Shown one piece after another: positions 44,722 through 53,829 of a stretch of DNA of 64,000 bases (positions are counted from its first letter, which is position 1; every line of letters begins with the position of its first letter). The DNA is from Hymenobacter lapidiphilus. Its GTDB lineage: Bacteria; Bacteroidota; Bacteroidia; Cytophagales; Hymenobacteraceae. The notes under the pieces are model-generated. The model saw only the letters and a program-made list of their open reading frames with translations. It was not told the origin of the DNA and did not search any database. The position numbers and the translations under genes were made by a program. The DNA is taken from contig NZ_QVLT01000024.1 of NCBI RefSeq assembly GCF_003417065.2, forward strand, positions 1 to 64,000. Direction: 5' to 3'.

Positions 44722-45129
44722 ATGACGATAACCATCTGCCGCCAGGAGCACTTCAATGCTGCCCACCGCCTGCACAACCCCGCCTGGTCTGACGAGCGCA
44801 ACCAAGAGGTGTTCGGCAAGTGCAATAACCCCAATTACCACGGCCACAATTACCAGCTTATCGTGCGTCTCACGGGTGAAATCGACCCGGAAACGGGCTA
44901 CGTGTATGACATGAAGAAGCTGAGCGACCTCATTAAGCGGGAGATTCTCGATACCTTTGACCATCGAAATCTGAACCTGGATGTGGCCGATTTCCATACC
45001 CTCAACCCCACGGCCGAAAATATTGCCGTCGTAAGCTGGAACCGGCTACGGCCCCACCTGGCCGGGAATCTGGCTTTGTCGGTTACGTTGTACGAGACCG
45101 AACGCAACTTTGTAGAATACCATGGATAA
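44722..45129 (+). CDS. 6-pyruvoyl-tetrahydropterin synthase-like / 6-carboxytetrahydropterin synthase
   Basis: 135 residues from the ATG at 44722 (an in-frame GTG at 44713 is possible). Zinc histidines lie at residues 15, 40 and 42 (AAHRL, YHGHNY) and the catalytic cysteine at 34 (FGKCNNPN). This FGKCNNPN motif and the C-terminal YETERNFVEY end look like the animal-type synthase, which makes tetrahydrobiopterin precursors, rather than the QueD queuosine type; but both types use the same fold. It overlaps folE by eight bases, so the two act on the same substrate pathway from dihydroneopterin triphosphate. Confidence 0.85.
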   Translation: MTITICRQEHFNAAHRLHNPAWSDERNQEVFGKCNNPNYHGHNYQLIVRLTGEIDPETGYVYDMKKLSDLIKREILDTFDHRNLNLDVADFHTLNPTAENIAVVSWNRLRPHLAGNLALSVTLYETERNFVEYHG

Positions 45130-45811
45130 CCTGCCGCTGTCGGCAGCAGCAGTAGCCGGCAATTCTGCCACCGTTGCCGCCGCCGACACCCAACTTCCCG
45201 TCGACTTGCGCACGCCCCTCCGGCCCGATGCTTTTGAGCTGGATGATGATGCCAAAATTGAAGCTATTTCCGGTCATTTTCGCGAGATTATGCAGGTATT
45301 GGGCCTCGATATGAGCGACGATAGCCTGGCTGGCACTCCCCGCCGGGTGGCCAAAATGTACGTGCAGGAGTGGTTTCGGGGCCTCAACCCGGCTTACCGC
45401 CCCGAGGTACGTTTGTTTGAGAACCGCTACCAGTACCGGCAGATGCTGGTGGAGCGCGACATTACGTTGTTCTCGTGTTGCGAGCATCACTTTGTACCTA
45501 TTATTGGTAAGGCGCACGTGGCGTACCTGCCCGGTGAGCACGTGGTGGGCCTGAGCAAGCTGAACCGGGTGGTGCAGTACTTTGCCCGTCGCCCCCAGGT
45601 GCAGGAACGTTTGACGCGCCAGATTGCCGAGGAACTCAAGCAGAGCTTGGGGACCGACGACGTGGCTGTGCTTATTGAGGCCGACCACCTGTGCGTAATG
45701 AGCCGCGGCGTAAACGATACCAGTAGCAGCACCCTCACGGCCGAGTACGGCGGGGCCTTCGGCCAGGATGCTGCCCTGCGCCAGGAGTTCCTGCGCCTGA
45801 TAGGGAAATGA
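45122..45811 (+). CDS. folE: GTP cyclohydrolase I
   Basis: 229 residues. LAGTPRRVAKMYVQEWFRGL, the zinc-binding LFSCCEHHFVPIIGKAHVAY and EADHLCVMSRGVNDTSSS are the type-I signatures. It converts GTP to dihydroneopterin triphosphate for folate or pterin synthesis. The N-terminal 40 residues are extra and variable. Overlap of eight bases with the upstream PTPS gene signals translational coupling. Confidence 0.96.
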   Translation: MDNLPLSAAAVAGNSATVAAADTQLPVDLRTPLRPDAFELDDDAKIEAISGHFREIMQVLGLDMSDDSLAGTPRRVAKMYVQEWFRGLNPAYRPEVRLFENRYQYRQMLVERDITLFSCCEHHFVPIIGKAHVAYLPGEHVVGLSKLNRVVQYFARRPQVQERLTRQIAEELKQSLGTDDVAVLIEADHLCVMSRGVNDTSSSTLTAEYGGAFGQDAALRQEFLRLIGK

Positions 45812-45915
45812 GCTGCTAGCTAATGGTACGGAACTCCGTAGTAGCTTGCAGCCTCGATTACGATTTTTCACTTCAAAACATCAGCTAACAGCTAATAGCT
45901 GCTAGCTAGCAGCTT
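45809..45915. repeat. Paired AGCTA-rich repeat arms after folE
   Basis: Arms GAGCTGCTAGCTAATG (from 45809) and CAGCTAACAGCTAATAGCTG (near 45890-45910) are imperfect inverted copies; same family as at 33463 and 52051. Confidence 0.65.
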
Positions 45916-45925
45916 AAGAATTGCT

Positions 45926-46837
45926 ATGTCGCGTAAGGTTCTGATTACGGGAGGCACCGGAATGATTGGTACGCGGCTGGCTGAAATGCTGATTGACGGC
46001 GGCTACGAAGTGGCCCTGCTGAGCCGTACGCCCGGCAACAACCGCTACTTCAGCTTCCGCTGGGACCCGCTGGCTGGTACCATCGACGAAGCGGCTGTGC
46101 CCTACGCCGACTACATCGTCAATCTGGCTGGCAGCAGTGTGTCGGATGGCAAATGGACGCCGGAGCGCAAGCGGCAGATTCTGTCGAGCCGGGTGGCGGG
46201 CACGCAGCTGCTGGCCAAGGAGTTGCGCAAACCCGGCCACCATGTGCGCGGCTTTATTTCGGCTTCGGCCATCGGCATCTATGGCGACCAGGGCGACCGG
46301 CTCCTGACGGAAGAAACCGCATCTACCCCCGACGACTTCCTGGCCAACGTGTGCCGACAGTGGGAGCAGGCGGCCGAGTACGTGGAGCAGGACGGCATCC
46401 GGACGGCCATTTTGCGCATCGGCATCGTGCTCAGTCCCGAGGGCGGGGCGCTGGTGCCACTGGCCCGCACCGTGAAGATGCTGGCCGGCGCCCCACTGGG
46501 CTCGGGCAAGCAGTATATGTCCTGGATTCACCTCGATGACTTGTGCCGGCTCTTCATTAGGGCCATCGAAGACGAGCAGTGGCGCGGCGTGTACAATGCC
46601 GTGGCCCCCAACCCGGTTACCAACAAGAAGTTCACCGAAACCCTGGCCGAGGTGCTGCACCGCCCGCTGGTGCTGCCCAAAGTGCCCGAGTTCGGCCTGA
46701 AGCTGATGATGGGCGAGATGAGCGAAATCGTGCTGGCCTCGCAGCGGGTCAGCGCCGAGAAAGTGCTGGGCCAGAGCTTTAATTTCGAGTATCCGACCCT
46801 GAAGCCGGCCCTGGAGTCGTTTTACGGGGAGGAGTAA
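45926..46837 (+). CDS. TIGR01777 family NAD-dependent epimerase/dehydratase
   Basis: 303 residues. The NAD-binding ITGGTGMIGTRLAEMLI opens the Rossmann fold; YIVNLAGSSVSDGKWTPERK, SASAIGIYGDQGD and LRIGIVLSPEGGAL are family signatures. The C-terminal DUF1731 region (PVTNKKFTETLAEVLHRP) is present. Substrate unknown; the related YfcH of E. coli is also uncharacterised. It is followed after 11 bases by a membrane-anchored unknown gene. Confidence 0.9.
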   Translation: MSRKVLITGGTGMIGTRLAEMLIDGGYEVALLSRTPGNNRYFSFRWDPLAGTIDEAAVPYADYIVNLAGSSVSDGKWTPERKRQILSSRVAGTQLLAKELRKPGHHVRGFISASAIGIYGDQGDRLLTEETASTPDDFLANVCRQWEQAAEYVEQDGIRTAILRIGIVLSPEGGALVPLARTVKMLAGAPLGSGKQYMSWIHLDDLCRLFIRAIEDEQWRGVYNAVAPNPVTNKKFTETLAEVLHRPLVLPKVPEFGLKLMMGEMSEIVLASQRVSAEKVLGQSFNFEYPTLKPALESFYGEE

Positions 46838-46848
46838 CGGCCGAAGTC

Positions 46849-48069
46849 ATGCGCCGCTTAGGGCAAGGGATTTTGCTGGGGCTGCTGTTGGTGGTAGGCT
46901 ATCTGAATGTCCGGCTCTACCATCGTCCTGATTTCAGCCCCGAAAACGGTCGGCCAATCAACCGTGATGTAGTGGCCCAGCTGCGGTTTCTGCGCGGGCC
47001 GATGCACGCCGGGGCCGGCCAGCAGATGCAAAGCATCTATCCCGAGGGATTTGTATATCTGAATGCGTTGTACGCGCTGGCCTGGTTAGAGCTGCTGCCG
47101 CACTTGCCTCCGCAGGCGCCGCTGTACCAGGAAGGGCTGGTAGAAGCGGGTTGGGCGGTGCGCGAAATTCAGTCGCCGAACGGCTCCGCGCAGTTTATCA
47201 ACCCCGATTTGTCTCTGCCTAACGGCGCCTTTTACCAGGGTTGGTCGGCCTACGTGCTGGGGCGCTACTTGGCCGCCCAGCCCGCTGCCCGCCGCGACAC
47301 GGCCGATGTGGGCCAGTTCCGGCGGCAGTGCGCCCTGATTGCCCGGGCGCTGATGGGCAGCCCGTCGCCCTACCTCGAATCGTACTCCGGGGCGGCCTGG
47401 CCCGCCGATGGCGTGGTGGGCGTGGCCGCTTTGGCTGAGCACGACCGGCTGTACCCTGCCCGCTACCAGCCCCTGCTCCGGCAGTGGGTGCAGCAGGTAA
47501 AGGGCTGCCTCGACTCGCGGGGGCTGATTCCGCACCGCACGGCGGCCGGCAGCGGCCAAAGCCTGGAAGCTGCGCGGGGCTCCTCGCAAAGCCAGTTGCT
47601 CAATTTCCTGCTTGAAGTCGACCCGGCTTTCGCCCAACAGCAGTTCCGCCGCTACCGCCGCCATTTCCTGACGACCCGCTTGGGCCTGCCGGGCATCCGC
47701 GAAGCCGCCCTCGGTGCGCCTCCAGCCGACGACGTAGACTCGGGGCCGGTTATCTGGGACGTGGGTGGTGCGGCCTCGCTGGTGGGCCGCCGCACCATGC
47801 AGCGCTACGCCGACAGCACCACGGCCGTGGGCCTGCGCAACAGCATAGAGGGCTTTGGCGCCGCCCTGACTACTTCAGCTGGCAAACGCTATCTGTTCGG
47901 ACAGCTGCCCATTGCCGATGCCTTCATTGCCTGGGCCAATTCAATAGAGGCCACCCGCGAAATACGGGGCGCGACGGGCTGGCGCGGGCATTTCCAGCTG
48001 CTTTCGGTGCTGGTGGCAGCTGGGCTGCTGGCCGCGGTGGTAGCGCTCCGGCCCCGTCGGCGCAACTAG
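46849..48069 (+). CDS. Unknown membrane-anchored protein with probable alpha-helical toroid
   Basis: 406 residues. Two membrane helices bracket the protein: GILLGLLLVVGYLNVRLY at the start and LSVLVAAGLLAAVVAL at the end, leaving a central globular domain on one side of the membrane. That domain is helical and Tyr/Trp-rich, with YPEGFVYLNALYALAWLELL and GPVIWDVGGAASLVG, resembling the alpha/alpha-barrel toroids of glycosidase-like proteins, without a recognisable catalytic motif. No family assigned. It lies 11 bases after the epimerase gene, so the two may be co-transcribed. Confidence 0.65.
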   Translation: MRRLGQGILLGLLLVVGYLNVRLYHRPDFSPENGRPINRDVVAQLRFLRGPMHAGAGQQMQSIYPEGFVYLNALYALAWLELLPHLPPQAPLYQEGLVEAGWAVREIQSPNGSAQFINPDLSLPNGAFYQGWSAYVLGRYLAAQPAARRDTADVGQFRRQCALIARALMGSPSPYLESYSGAAWPADGVVGVAALAEHDRLYPARYQPLLRQWVQQVKGCLDSRGLIPHRTAAGSGQSLEAARGSSQSQLLNFLLEVDPAFAQQQFRRYRRHFLTTRLGLPGIREAALGAPPADDVDSGPVIWDVGGAASLVGRRTMQRYADSTTAVGLRNSIEGFGAALTTSAGKRYLFGQLPIADAFIAWANSIEATREIRGATGWRGHFQLLSVLVAAGLLAAVVALRPRRRN

Positions 48070-48111
48070 CTGGGAGTTGCCGGCTTGCAGCGGCCGACCG
48101 CCTAACGGCAG

Positions 48112-50495
48112 CTATAGTTTGATGCTGTCGGGGATGGCCAGGCCGCTATTTATCTTCTCCAGTAAATCGTCCATTACGAGACTATCCACGGGTTCGGGGC
48201 GACGGCGGGGCTCGGCCGTAACGCACATGTATTTCTTGTTGATTTTAACTGTCGGCTGGGGCAAGGGCCCCATTTTGAGGTCCAGTTCGGGGTCTTGGTA
48301 GAGCTTCTCCATGTAGGTACCGAAGATGGGCAGCGCCGTGCGGCCGCCCTCGCCCTGCTGCGAGCCCACGAAGTGGATGCTGCGGTCTTCGCCGCCCACC
48401 CACACGCCGGTTACCAGGTCTTTGGTGATGCCCATGTACCAGCCGTCGGAGTAGTTGCTGGTGGTGCCGGTTTTGCCGCCAATCTGGTTGTTCTTCTTCC
48501 ACAGTTCATAATCCCAGAGGGCCTGCGAGGTACCGCCGGGCTCCTCCATGCCGCCGCGCAGCATGTAGGTCATCAGCCAGGCCGTTTCGGCCGGAATTAC
48601 GCGCTTCTGGCGCGGGTCGAACTGCACCAACACGTTGCCGTTCTGATCTTCGATGCGCGTAATGAGCATCGGTTCGGGCCGGAAACCCTGGTTGACGAAC
48701 GTGCTGTAGGCATTCACCATCTCATACACGCTCACATCACCGCCTGAGCCCAGGCCGATGCTGGGCACGCCCAGCAGCTTGCTCTTGATGCCCACTTTGT
48801 GGGCGTACTTGGCCACGTTGTCCCAGCCGACTTTCTCGGTGAGTTGGGCCGTCACCGAGTTCACCGAGCGGGCCATGGCGTAGCGCAGGGTCATGTTCAT
48901 GCCGGTGTACTCGCGGGTCACGTTGTCGGGTTTCCACTCCATGGGCTGGCCGTTTTCCACGTAATTGATGGTCACGCGCTCATCACGGATTCGGTCGCAG
49001 GGAGCGTAGCCGTTGTCGAGGGCCGTCAGGTACACGAAGGGCTTGAAGGTGGAGCCGGCCTGGCGCTTGCCCTGCTTCACATGGTCATATTGGAAGAAGC
49101 GGTAGTCGATGCCGCCCACCCAGGCCTTAATCTGGCCGGTATAGGGGTCCATCGTCATCAGGCCGGCGTGCAGGAAATGCTTGTAGTAAGCCAGCGAATC
49201 GAGCGGCGAAAGCAGCAGCGTGGTGTCCCGGTCGCCCTTCCAGGTAAACACCTTCATGGGCCGCTTGGCGTTTAGGGCCGAATCGAGGCGGGCGGGCTGA
49301 CCGGCATAGCGGGCGGCCAGGCGCTTGTACTGCTGGGTGCGCTTCATCTGGGTTTCGATGAAGTTGGGAATCACGTTGCCGTCCTCGTCCACCCAGGGGT
49401 CGGTGCCGCGGTTGCGCCAGAATCGGTCGAAAGCCTGCTGCAGGCTCTTCATTTTCTTGTCCACCGATTCCTCGGCGTGGCCCTGCATGCGCGAGTCGAT
49501 GGTGGTGTACACCTTCAGGCCGTCGCGGTAAAGGTCGTAGCCGTTCTGGCGGCACCACTCGTTGGCCCGCTGGCTGATGGCGCTGCGGTAGTAGGTTTCG
49601 GGGCCGTCCACGTGCTTTTCCACCTGGTACTGCAGCACGATAGGCGTGGCCTGCTGCACAGCCACTTCAGCCGCCGTGAGCACGCCGGCCTGGCCCATGC
49701 GCGTGAGCACCAGGTCGCGGCGGCGCTTAGCGGCTTCGGGATGGAACTGGGGGTTGTAGGCCGTGGGGTTGTTGAGCATGCCCACGAGCATGGCGGCCTG
49801 CTCGATGCTGAGCGAATCGGGCGAGGTGCTGTAGAACGTTTTGGCGGCTACCTTCACCCCATAAGCCTGCGAGCCGTACTCGACGGTGTTGAAATACAGG
49901 GCCAGAATTTCGTTTTTGGTATAGCGGCGCTCCAACTCCACGGCCGTGAGCCACTCCTTGGTTTTGCTGATGACGGTGCCCAGCAGCGGTATCCGGCCCA
50001 GCGCGCCGGTGTTTTCTTTGCGCCGGGTTTTGTACAGGTTTTTGGCCAGCTGCTGGTGATGGTGGACCCCCCGCCCCCGCTGCCGCCGGTAGCCACGCCT
50101 GCCACAGCCCGCGCAATGGCGATGGCGTCGATACCCGAATGATCCTGGTAACGCACATCTTCCGTAGCAACGAGGGCCTTAATCAGCCAGGGCGACATTT
50201 TGCTGAGCGGCACCGGGCTGCGGTTTTCGCGGAAGTAGCGGCCCAGCAGCACCCCATCGGCGGTGAATACCTGCGAGGGCTGCTCGACGCGCGGGTTCTC
50301 CAGCTCCTCCAGGCTCGGCGACTTGCCAAACAGGTACATAAAGTTCATGCTCACCAGAATCGGATAGAGCAGAAACACGCCCAGCCCCACCACAAAGCAG
50401 GCCCACAGCAGCCGGGAAAGGCGGTTGGGCCAGCGGCGCCCGGGCCGGGCAGTAGCAGCAGAATCGGTTGATTGAGGGGCTTGGGAGGCAGACAT
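48112..50495 (-). pseudogene. Penicillin-binding protein 1A (transglycosylase/transpeptidase), one-base frameshift
   Basis: Read across the break, about 794 residues. One membrane helix (RLLWACFVVGLGVFLLYPI) precedes the glycosyltransferase domain with EDVRYQDHSGID and GGSTIT, then MELERRYTKNEILALYFN. The transpeptidase domain follows: AGSTFKPF (catalytic serine of SxxK), ARSVNS (SxN) and GKTGTTSNY (KTG). The frame breaks at GGSTIT: one missing G near 50055-50056 (plus strand) restores the expected QQLAKNLYKT. The downstream part alone starts at 49941 and has the transpeptidase intact. It synthesises and cross-links peptidoglycan in the periplasm. Probably a sequencing error. Confidence 0.87.
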
Positions 50496-50581
50496 GCAGG
50501 GCGCGGAAGGAAGGGCGCGGCCAGGCAGGCCGGCAGCGGAACCGCAAATATACCAGTTGCGGCCGGGCCACCGACAATGGG

Positions 50582-50980
50582 TCAGCTGCTGAAGGGCCGG
50601 CCCTGAGCCACTTCCCGCCGGGCAGCCCAGGTCGCCAGCACCAGTAGCACGCCCTTCAGCCCGTCGAGCAGCAGGTTATCGAAGCGCCCGTAGCCGAGAT
50701 ACAGGCCCAGCCCGATGCCTATCCACCAAAAGCCCAACAGGTAGCACAGGGCCGGGTAGCCTCCATCGCGCCGCCACACCCAAACCAGGGCCAGCACAAT
50801 GGCTAGGCTCACGAACAGCAGCAGCCAGGCCAGCACAAAAGCCAGAAAACGGGTGTCGGGCGTAACACCGACGCCAAATTTTGCCAGCAGCATTTCGGGA
50901 GCGAAGAAGCCGCCGACGGTCAGTATCAGCTCGAAGACCAGGGATAGAATGAGTAGAATCAACAGGGCGGTACGGGCCAT
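50582..50980 (-). CDS. Small membrane protein, four helices
   Basis: 132 residues, unknown family. Four likely membrane helices: ALLILLILSLVFELILTVGG, FVLAWLLLFVSLAIVLALVW, LCYLLGFWWIGIGLGLYLGY and LKGVLLVLATWAA. No catalytic motif. It stands apart from the PBP1A gene by 86 bases on the same strand and is followed upstream by a gene cluster of small membrane proteins. Function unknown. Confidence 0.68.
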   Translation of the reverse strand: MARTALLILLILSLVFELILTVGGFFAPEMLLAKFGVGVTPDTRFLAFVLAWLLLFVSLAIVLALVWVWRRDGGYPALCYLLGFWWIGIGLGLYLGYGRFDNLLLDGLKGVLLVLATWAARREVAQGRPFSS

Positions 50981-51061
50981 TGGGCGGGGTTTACAGGCCG
51001 GCAGAGGTGCCGGGGCAATGGCGGGTAAGCTAGCGAAATTGCGGCAGCTACATCAGCAGGA

Positions 51062-51427
51062 CTAAATTACCATCCCAATCAGCGAGAAAATAATCAGCCC
51101 CAATGACCCAATAATTGCCACTAAGTAGGCTCCAATAGTTGCCAGCTGCCATAGCCCGCGCCACCACCACTGCCGCACCCGTTGTCGTAGCTGCTTTGCG
51201 GTGTAGGCCCCCAGCCAGGGCAGCACCGCCAAACAGGGCATCATAGAAAACCAAAACCAGTTTGCCGCCCGTGGGAAGTGCGGCCACAGCTCCTTTGAAA
51301 ACAGCAGGTTCAGCCCGCTAAAACCTATAAGCCCCAGCACCCACCACGTCAGGCGCGGCACGGCCGGCAACAGCACATGCAGGGTAAACTGACACAGTTG
51401 TTCCGGGTACGATTCGGTCTTTTTCAT
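51062..51427 (-). CDS. Membrane protein, third of a three-gene overlapping set
   Basis: 121 residues with helices LTWWVLGLIGFSGLNLLFS, FWFSMMPCLAVLPWLGAY and GAYLVAIIGSLGLIIFSLIG. Its ATG overlaps the stop of the gene at 51424 by four bases (ATGA), so translation is coupled. No family recognised; charge is at the N-terminus (MKKTESY). Confidence 0.65.
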   Translation of the reverse strand: MKKTESYPEQLCQFTLHVLLPAVPRLTWWVLGLIGFSGLNLLFSKELWPHFPRAANWFWFSMMPCLAVLPWLGAYTAKQLRQRVRQWWWRGLWQLATIGAYLVAIIGSLGLIIFSLIGMVI

Positions 51428-51816
51428 GGGGCCAACGGATTTAGCCGCAGCCAGCCGCCCCCAAGTAGCAGCAGCAGCAACAGGCTGCTGAGGTGAAAAA
51501 CTATGCAGAGCCAGAACACAAAATCGGCCAGGTAACTGGGCCGGTCGAGCAATGAAGCTGGGGCGGCGGGCAGCGCCAACAGCAGGGTGGCATGGTATAG
51601 TACCACGGCGTTAGCCACGACCAGCAGCCCCACCACCAGAATCGGCTGCTGCCAGAGTTGCACCAGCATAGCGAGGGTGGCCGCGTCGGCCGAGCCCAAG
51701 CGGTACCAGGCGGGTATCTGCCACGACGTCCAAAGTAGAGCGCAGCTCGTCAGGAGCACCGCCAGGCAGCGGCCGGGAGAAGATAAAACGGTTCTCATGT
51801 CCATTTGCTCGCTCAT
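51424..51816 (-). CDS. Membrane protein, second of a three-gene overlapping set
   Basis: 130 residues, starting at ATG 51816 (MSEQMDMRTVLSSPGR); longer versions of the frame upstream overlap the next gene and are not credible. Helices GRCLAVLLTSCALLWTSW, PILVVGLLVVANAVVLY and YLADFVFWLCIVFHLSSLLL. It overlaps its neighbours on both sides by four bases (ATGA), indicating coupling. No family recognised. Confidence 0.65.
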   Translation of the reverse strand: MSEQMDMRTVLSSPGRCLAVLLTSCALLWTSWQIPAWYRLGSADAATLAMLVQLWQQPILVVGLLVVANAVVLYHATLLLALPAAPASLLDRPSYLADFVFWLCIVFHLSSLLLLLLLGGGWLRLNPLAP

Positions 51817-52043
51817 TGAGCGGCCACTGCTGCCGCGCCCGGGCCCCAGAGCAGCATCACGTGTAGCAGCGTCCAGAGGACGGAACCCAGCAGCAGGGCC
51901 GCGGCGGGTAGCACCACGGCCAGCAGGCGCCGGCTTCGTTCGGGGGGCGTGGCAGCCCGCTCGCGCCAGGTAAGCAGGGTGGCCAGAGCGACGATGCTGG
52001 CTGTACACCAGAACAGGCCGAGGAAAGTGAGGAAGAAAGTCAT
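51813..52043 (-). CDS. Very small membrane protein, first of a three-gene overlapping set
   Basis: 76 residues, two membrane helices (FLGLFWCTASIVALATLLT and LLAVVLPAAALLLGSVLWTLL) with a basic link. Its stop overlaps the next gene's ATG by four bases (ATGA). The set of three is unrelated by eye to known families and may form one complex. Upstream lies an AGCTA-type repeat and the DUF4173 gene. Confidence 0.62.
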   Translation of the reverse strand: MTFFLTFLGLFWCTASIVALATLLTWRERAATPPERSRRLLAVVLPAAALLLGSVLWTLLHVMLLWGPGAAAVAAQ

Positions 52044-52050
52044 TGTTTTG

Positions 52051-52155
52051 AGCTTTTAACTATCAGCTGTTAGCTGACAGCTTTTGGGAAGAGATTAATC
52101 GGCAGTCGGGCGGATACAACGCAAGCTGACAGCTAGCAGCTAATGGCTAACAGCT
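52051..52155. repeat. Paired AGCTA-rich repeat arms overlapping a gene end
   Basis: Left arm 52051-52085 (AACTATCAGCTGTTAGCTGA) and right arm 52123-52155. The right arm contains the stop codon (52140) and the last codons of the DUF4173 gene. Same family as at 33463 and 45809. Confidence 0.68.
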
Positions 52156-53771
52156 GAGTAATAAGCGGCCGATTCGGCGCCGGTCCAGCTTTGCCAGGCG
52201 CGCTGGCGCTGGTAGCTGCGCTGCCAGGCGGCGACGCGGCGCTGGATGAGGGCGCGGGCCTCGGCGGGCAGGGCCGTTTGCTCGGTGTAGCTACCGGGCG
52301 GGCTGATGATGATGCGGCTCACGCCGTAGAGCACTTGCTGGCGGACGGCCAGCTCGGGTAGCACGCGGGCGGGCATTTCGAGCAGGAAGCCGAGGTCGAG
52401 GGTGCCGAAGCGAGCGTTGAGGTTGTAGCGGGCAATCCAGATTTCCCAGTTGCCCAGCGCCAGCAGCAGCAGCAGGCTGTAGGCGGCCAGCGAGTTGAGG
52501 CGCAACAGCGCAAAGGCCGAGCGGCGCTGCCAGATTTTGAGCAGCACCGTAACGAGCCCGAAGAAAGTCAGCAGCAGAAACCCGTACACCCCGATGCGCT
52601 TGTATGCCAGGCCCGTGTACTGGATGTAATAATAGTTGCGCAGGCCCACCGATATCATCAGCACCGCGTTCTGCACCACCCAAATAGTAGCGCCCCAGCG
52701 CAGGGCCGCCAAACCGGGCTGGTAGAAGTTGAGGTTGCGCCGGAAGAACCACAGCACGATGCCCATAGCCACCAGAATGCTGAAAATGAGCACGTAGGTA
52801 CCTTCGTGCACGAACTGGGTCAGGTCGAAACCGGCGGCCGGCACGAAGCCGAACCAAATCCAGCGGATGTCGATGACGTTAACGACCAGCAGCAGCACGT
52901 TCACGAGGCCGAATACGGCCAGGGCCGCCAGGTATTCCTTGCGCAGATCGAGGGCCTTACGGGTTAGGGGCCGGAAATCGGGCCGGCGGACCCCGAATGA
53001 GGCCACCCGGTCGCGCTGCCGCCGCACAAACTCGCCCAGCCGCGACTCCTGGTCCTGGAAAAAGTGGAACGGCACGACGACCAGCGCCATGCCGGTGAGG
53101 GCGAATCCGACCAGAAAAAACAGCAGGTGCGGGATGGAAATAGCGGGCAGAAGCGCCAGCAGCCAATCGCCTAGCCAATCGAATACTTGCCCGGCCAGAG
53201 CGGCGTAGCGCGGATTGGCCAGCACGAACAGGAAATGGAAAACGACCAGCACCGCCAGCGGCGCCAGCAGCAAACGGCCGTAGAAACGGGTACGTCCCCA
53301 CTTGCCGGCCCCGGCGCTGGGCAGCCGCAGGTACGGCAGCAGCCCCGGCAGCACCCGCGCCGCGCCGCCCAAAGCCGTGAGCAGCGCGAAGGCCAGCAGC
53401 CGCAGGTGGGGCTGGTTCACGAAGCCAAGCAGCATCACGAGCGAGGCCACGCAGGCCAGCCAGGCCGCCGCCGAGCCGTACCAGAGCACAGCGCCCGCGC
53501 TCAAGAGGGTACCAGTCAGTAGCAGCCGGAAGTAGCCCGAGCGCCAGACCGCCGCGTGCCGGGGCAGCCCCACCAGCGTGGCCACCACCACAAACAGCGT
53601 GTACAGCGCCAGATTCAGGCCCACGCCCTGCCGGTAGAACAGCACGTCGAACAGTACCGCGCCCAGCGGCAGCAGCAGTTTCTGGAGGGCCGTGAGCGGC
53701 AGCGGGACTCGGCGGGCCGTAGCCGCAGCAGTAGAGCCAGCGGCAGCAGGATTCAAAGTGAATGCAGACAT
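52140..53771 (-). CDS. DUF4173 domain-containing membrane protein
   Basis: 543 residues from ATG 53771 (MSAFTLNPAAAGSTAAATA). Twelve or so hydrophobic segments, for example LPLTALQKLLLPLGAVLFDV, LLAPLAVLVVFHFLFVLAN, HLLFFLVGFALTGMALVVV and LTFFGLVTVLLKIWQ. The DUF4173 region covers the middle third, with YYYIQYTGLAYKRIGVYGFL. Its function is unknown. A palindromic operator lies 18 bases upstream and is shared with the gene at 54318. A winged-helix regulator gene (53830) lies upstream on the same strand, 58 bases before its start. The C-terminus is encoded in part by a repeat. Confidence 0.85.
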   Translation of the reverse strand: MSAFTLNPAAAGSTAAATARRVPLPLTALQKLLLPLGAVLFDVLFYRQGVGLNLALYTLFVVVATLVGLPRHAAVWRSGYFRLLLTGTLLSAGAVLWYGSAAAWLACVASLVMLLGFVNQPHLRLLAFALLTALGGAARVLPGLLPYLRLPSAGAGKWGRTRFYGRLLLAPLAVLVVFHFLFVLANPRYAALAGQVFDWLGDWLLALLPAISIPHLLFFLVGFALTGMALVVVPFHFFQDQESRLGEFVRRQRDRVASFGVRRPDFRPLTRKALDLRKEYLAALAVFGLVNVLLLVVNVIDIRWIWFGFVPAAGFDLTQFVHEGTYVLIFSILVAMGIVLWFFRRNLNFYQPGLAALRWGATIWVVQNAVLMISVGLRNYYYIQYTGLAYKRIGVYGFLLLTFFGLVTVLLKIWQRRSAFALLRLNSLAAYSLLLLLALGNWEIWIARYNLNARFGTLDLGFLLEMPARVLPELAVRQQVLYGVSRIIISPPGSYTEQTALPAEARALIQRRVAAWQRSYQRQRAWQSWTGAESAAYYSAVSH

Positions 53772-53788
53772 ATGGTTTATTTTAAAAG

Positions 53789-53807
53789 AACTTTGTATTT
53801 CAAAGTT
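53789..53807. promoter_or_regulatory. Operator of the winged-helix regulon, site 1
   Basis: AACTTTGTATTTCAAAGTT: 7-bp perfect arms around a 5-bp centre, 17 bases upstream of the DUF4173 start. Matches site 2 at 54969 in the flanking AAAAGAACTTTG and the CAAAG half. Confidence 0.7.
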
Positions 53808-53829
53808 TAACGACAAAAAAAGAGCCCCA

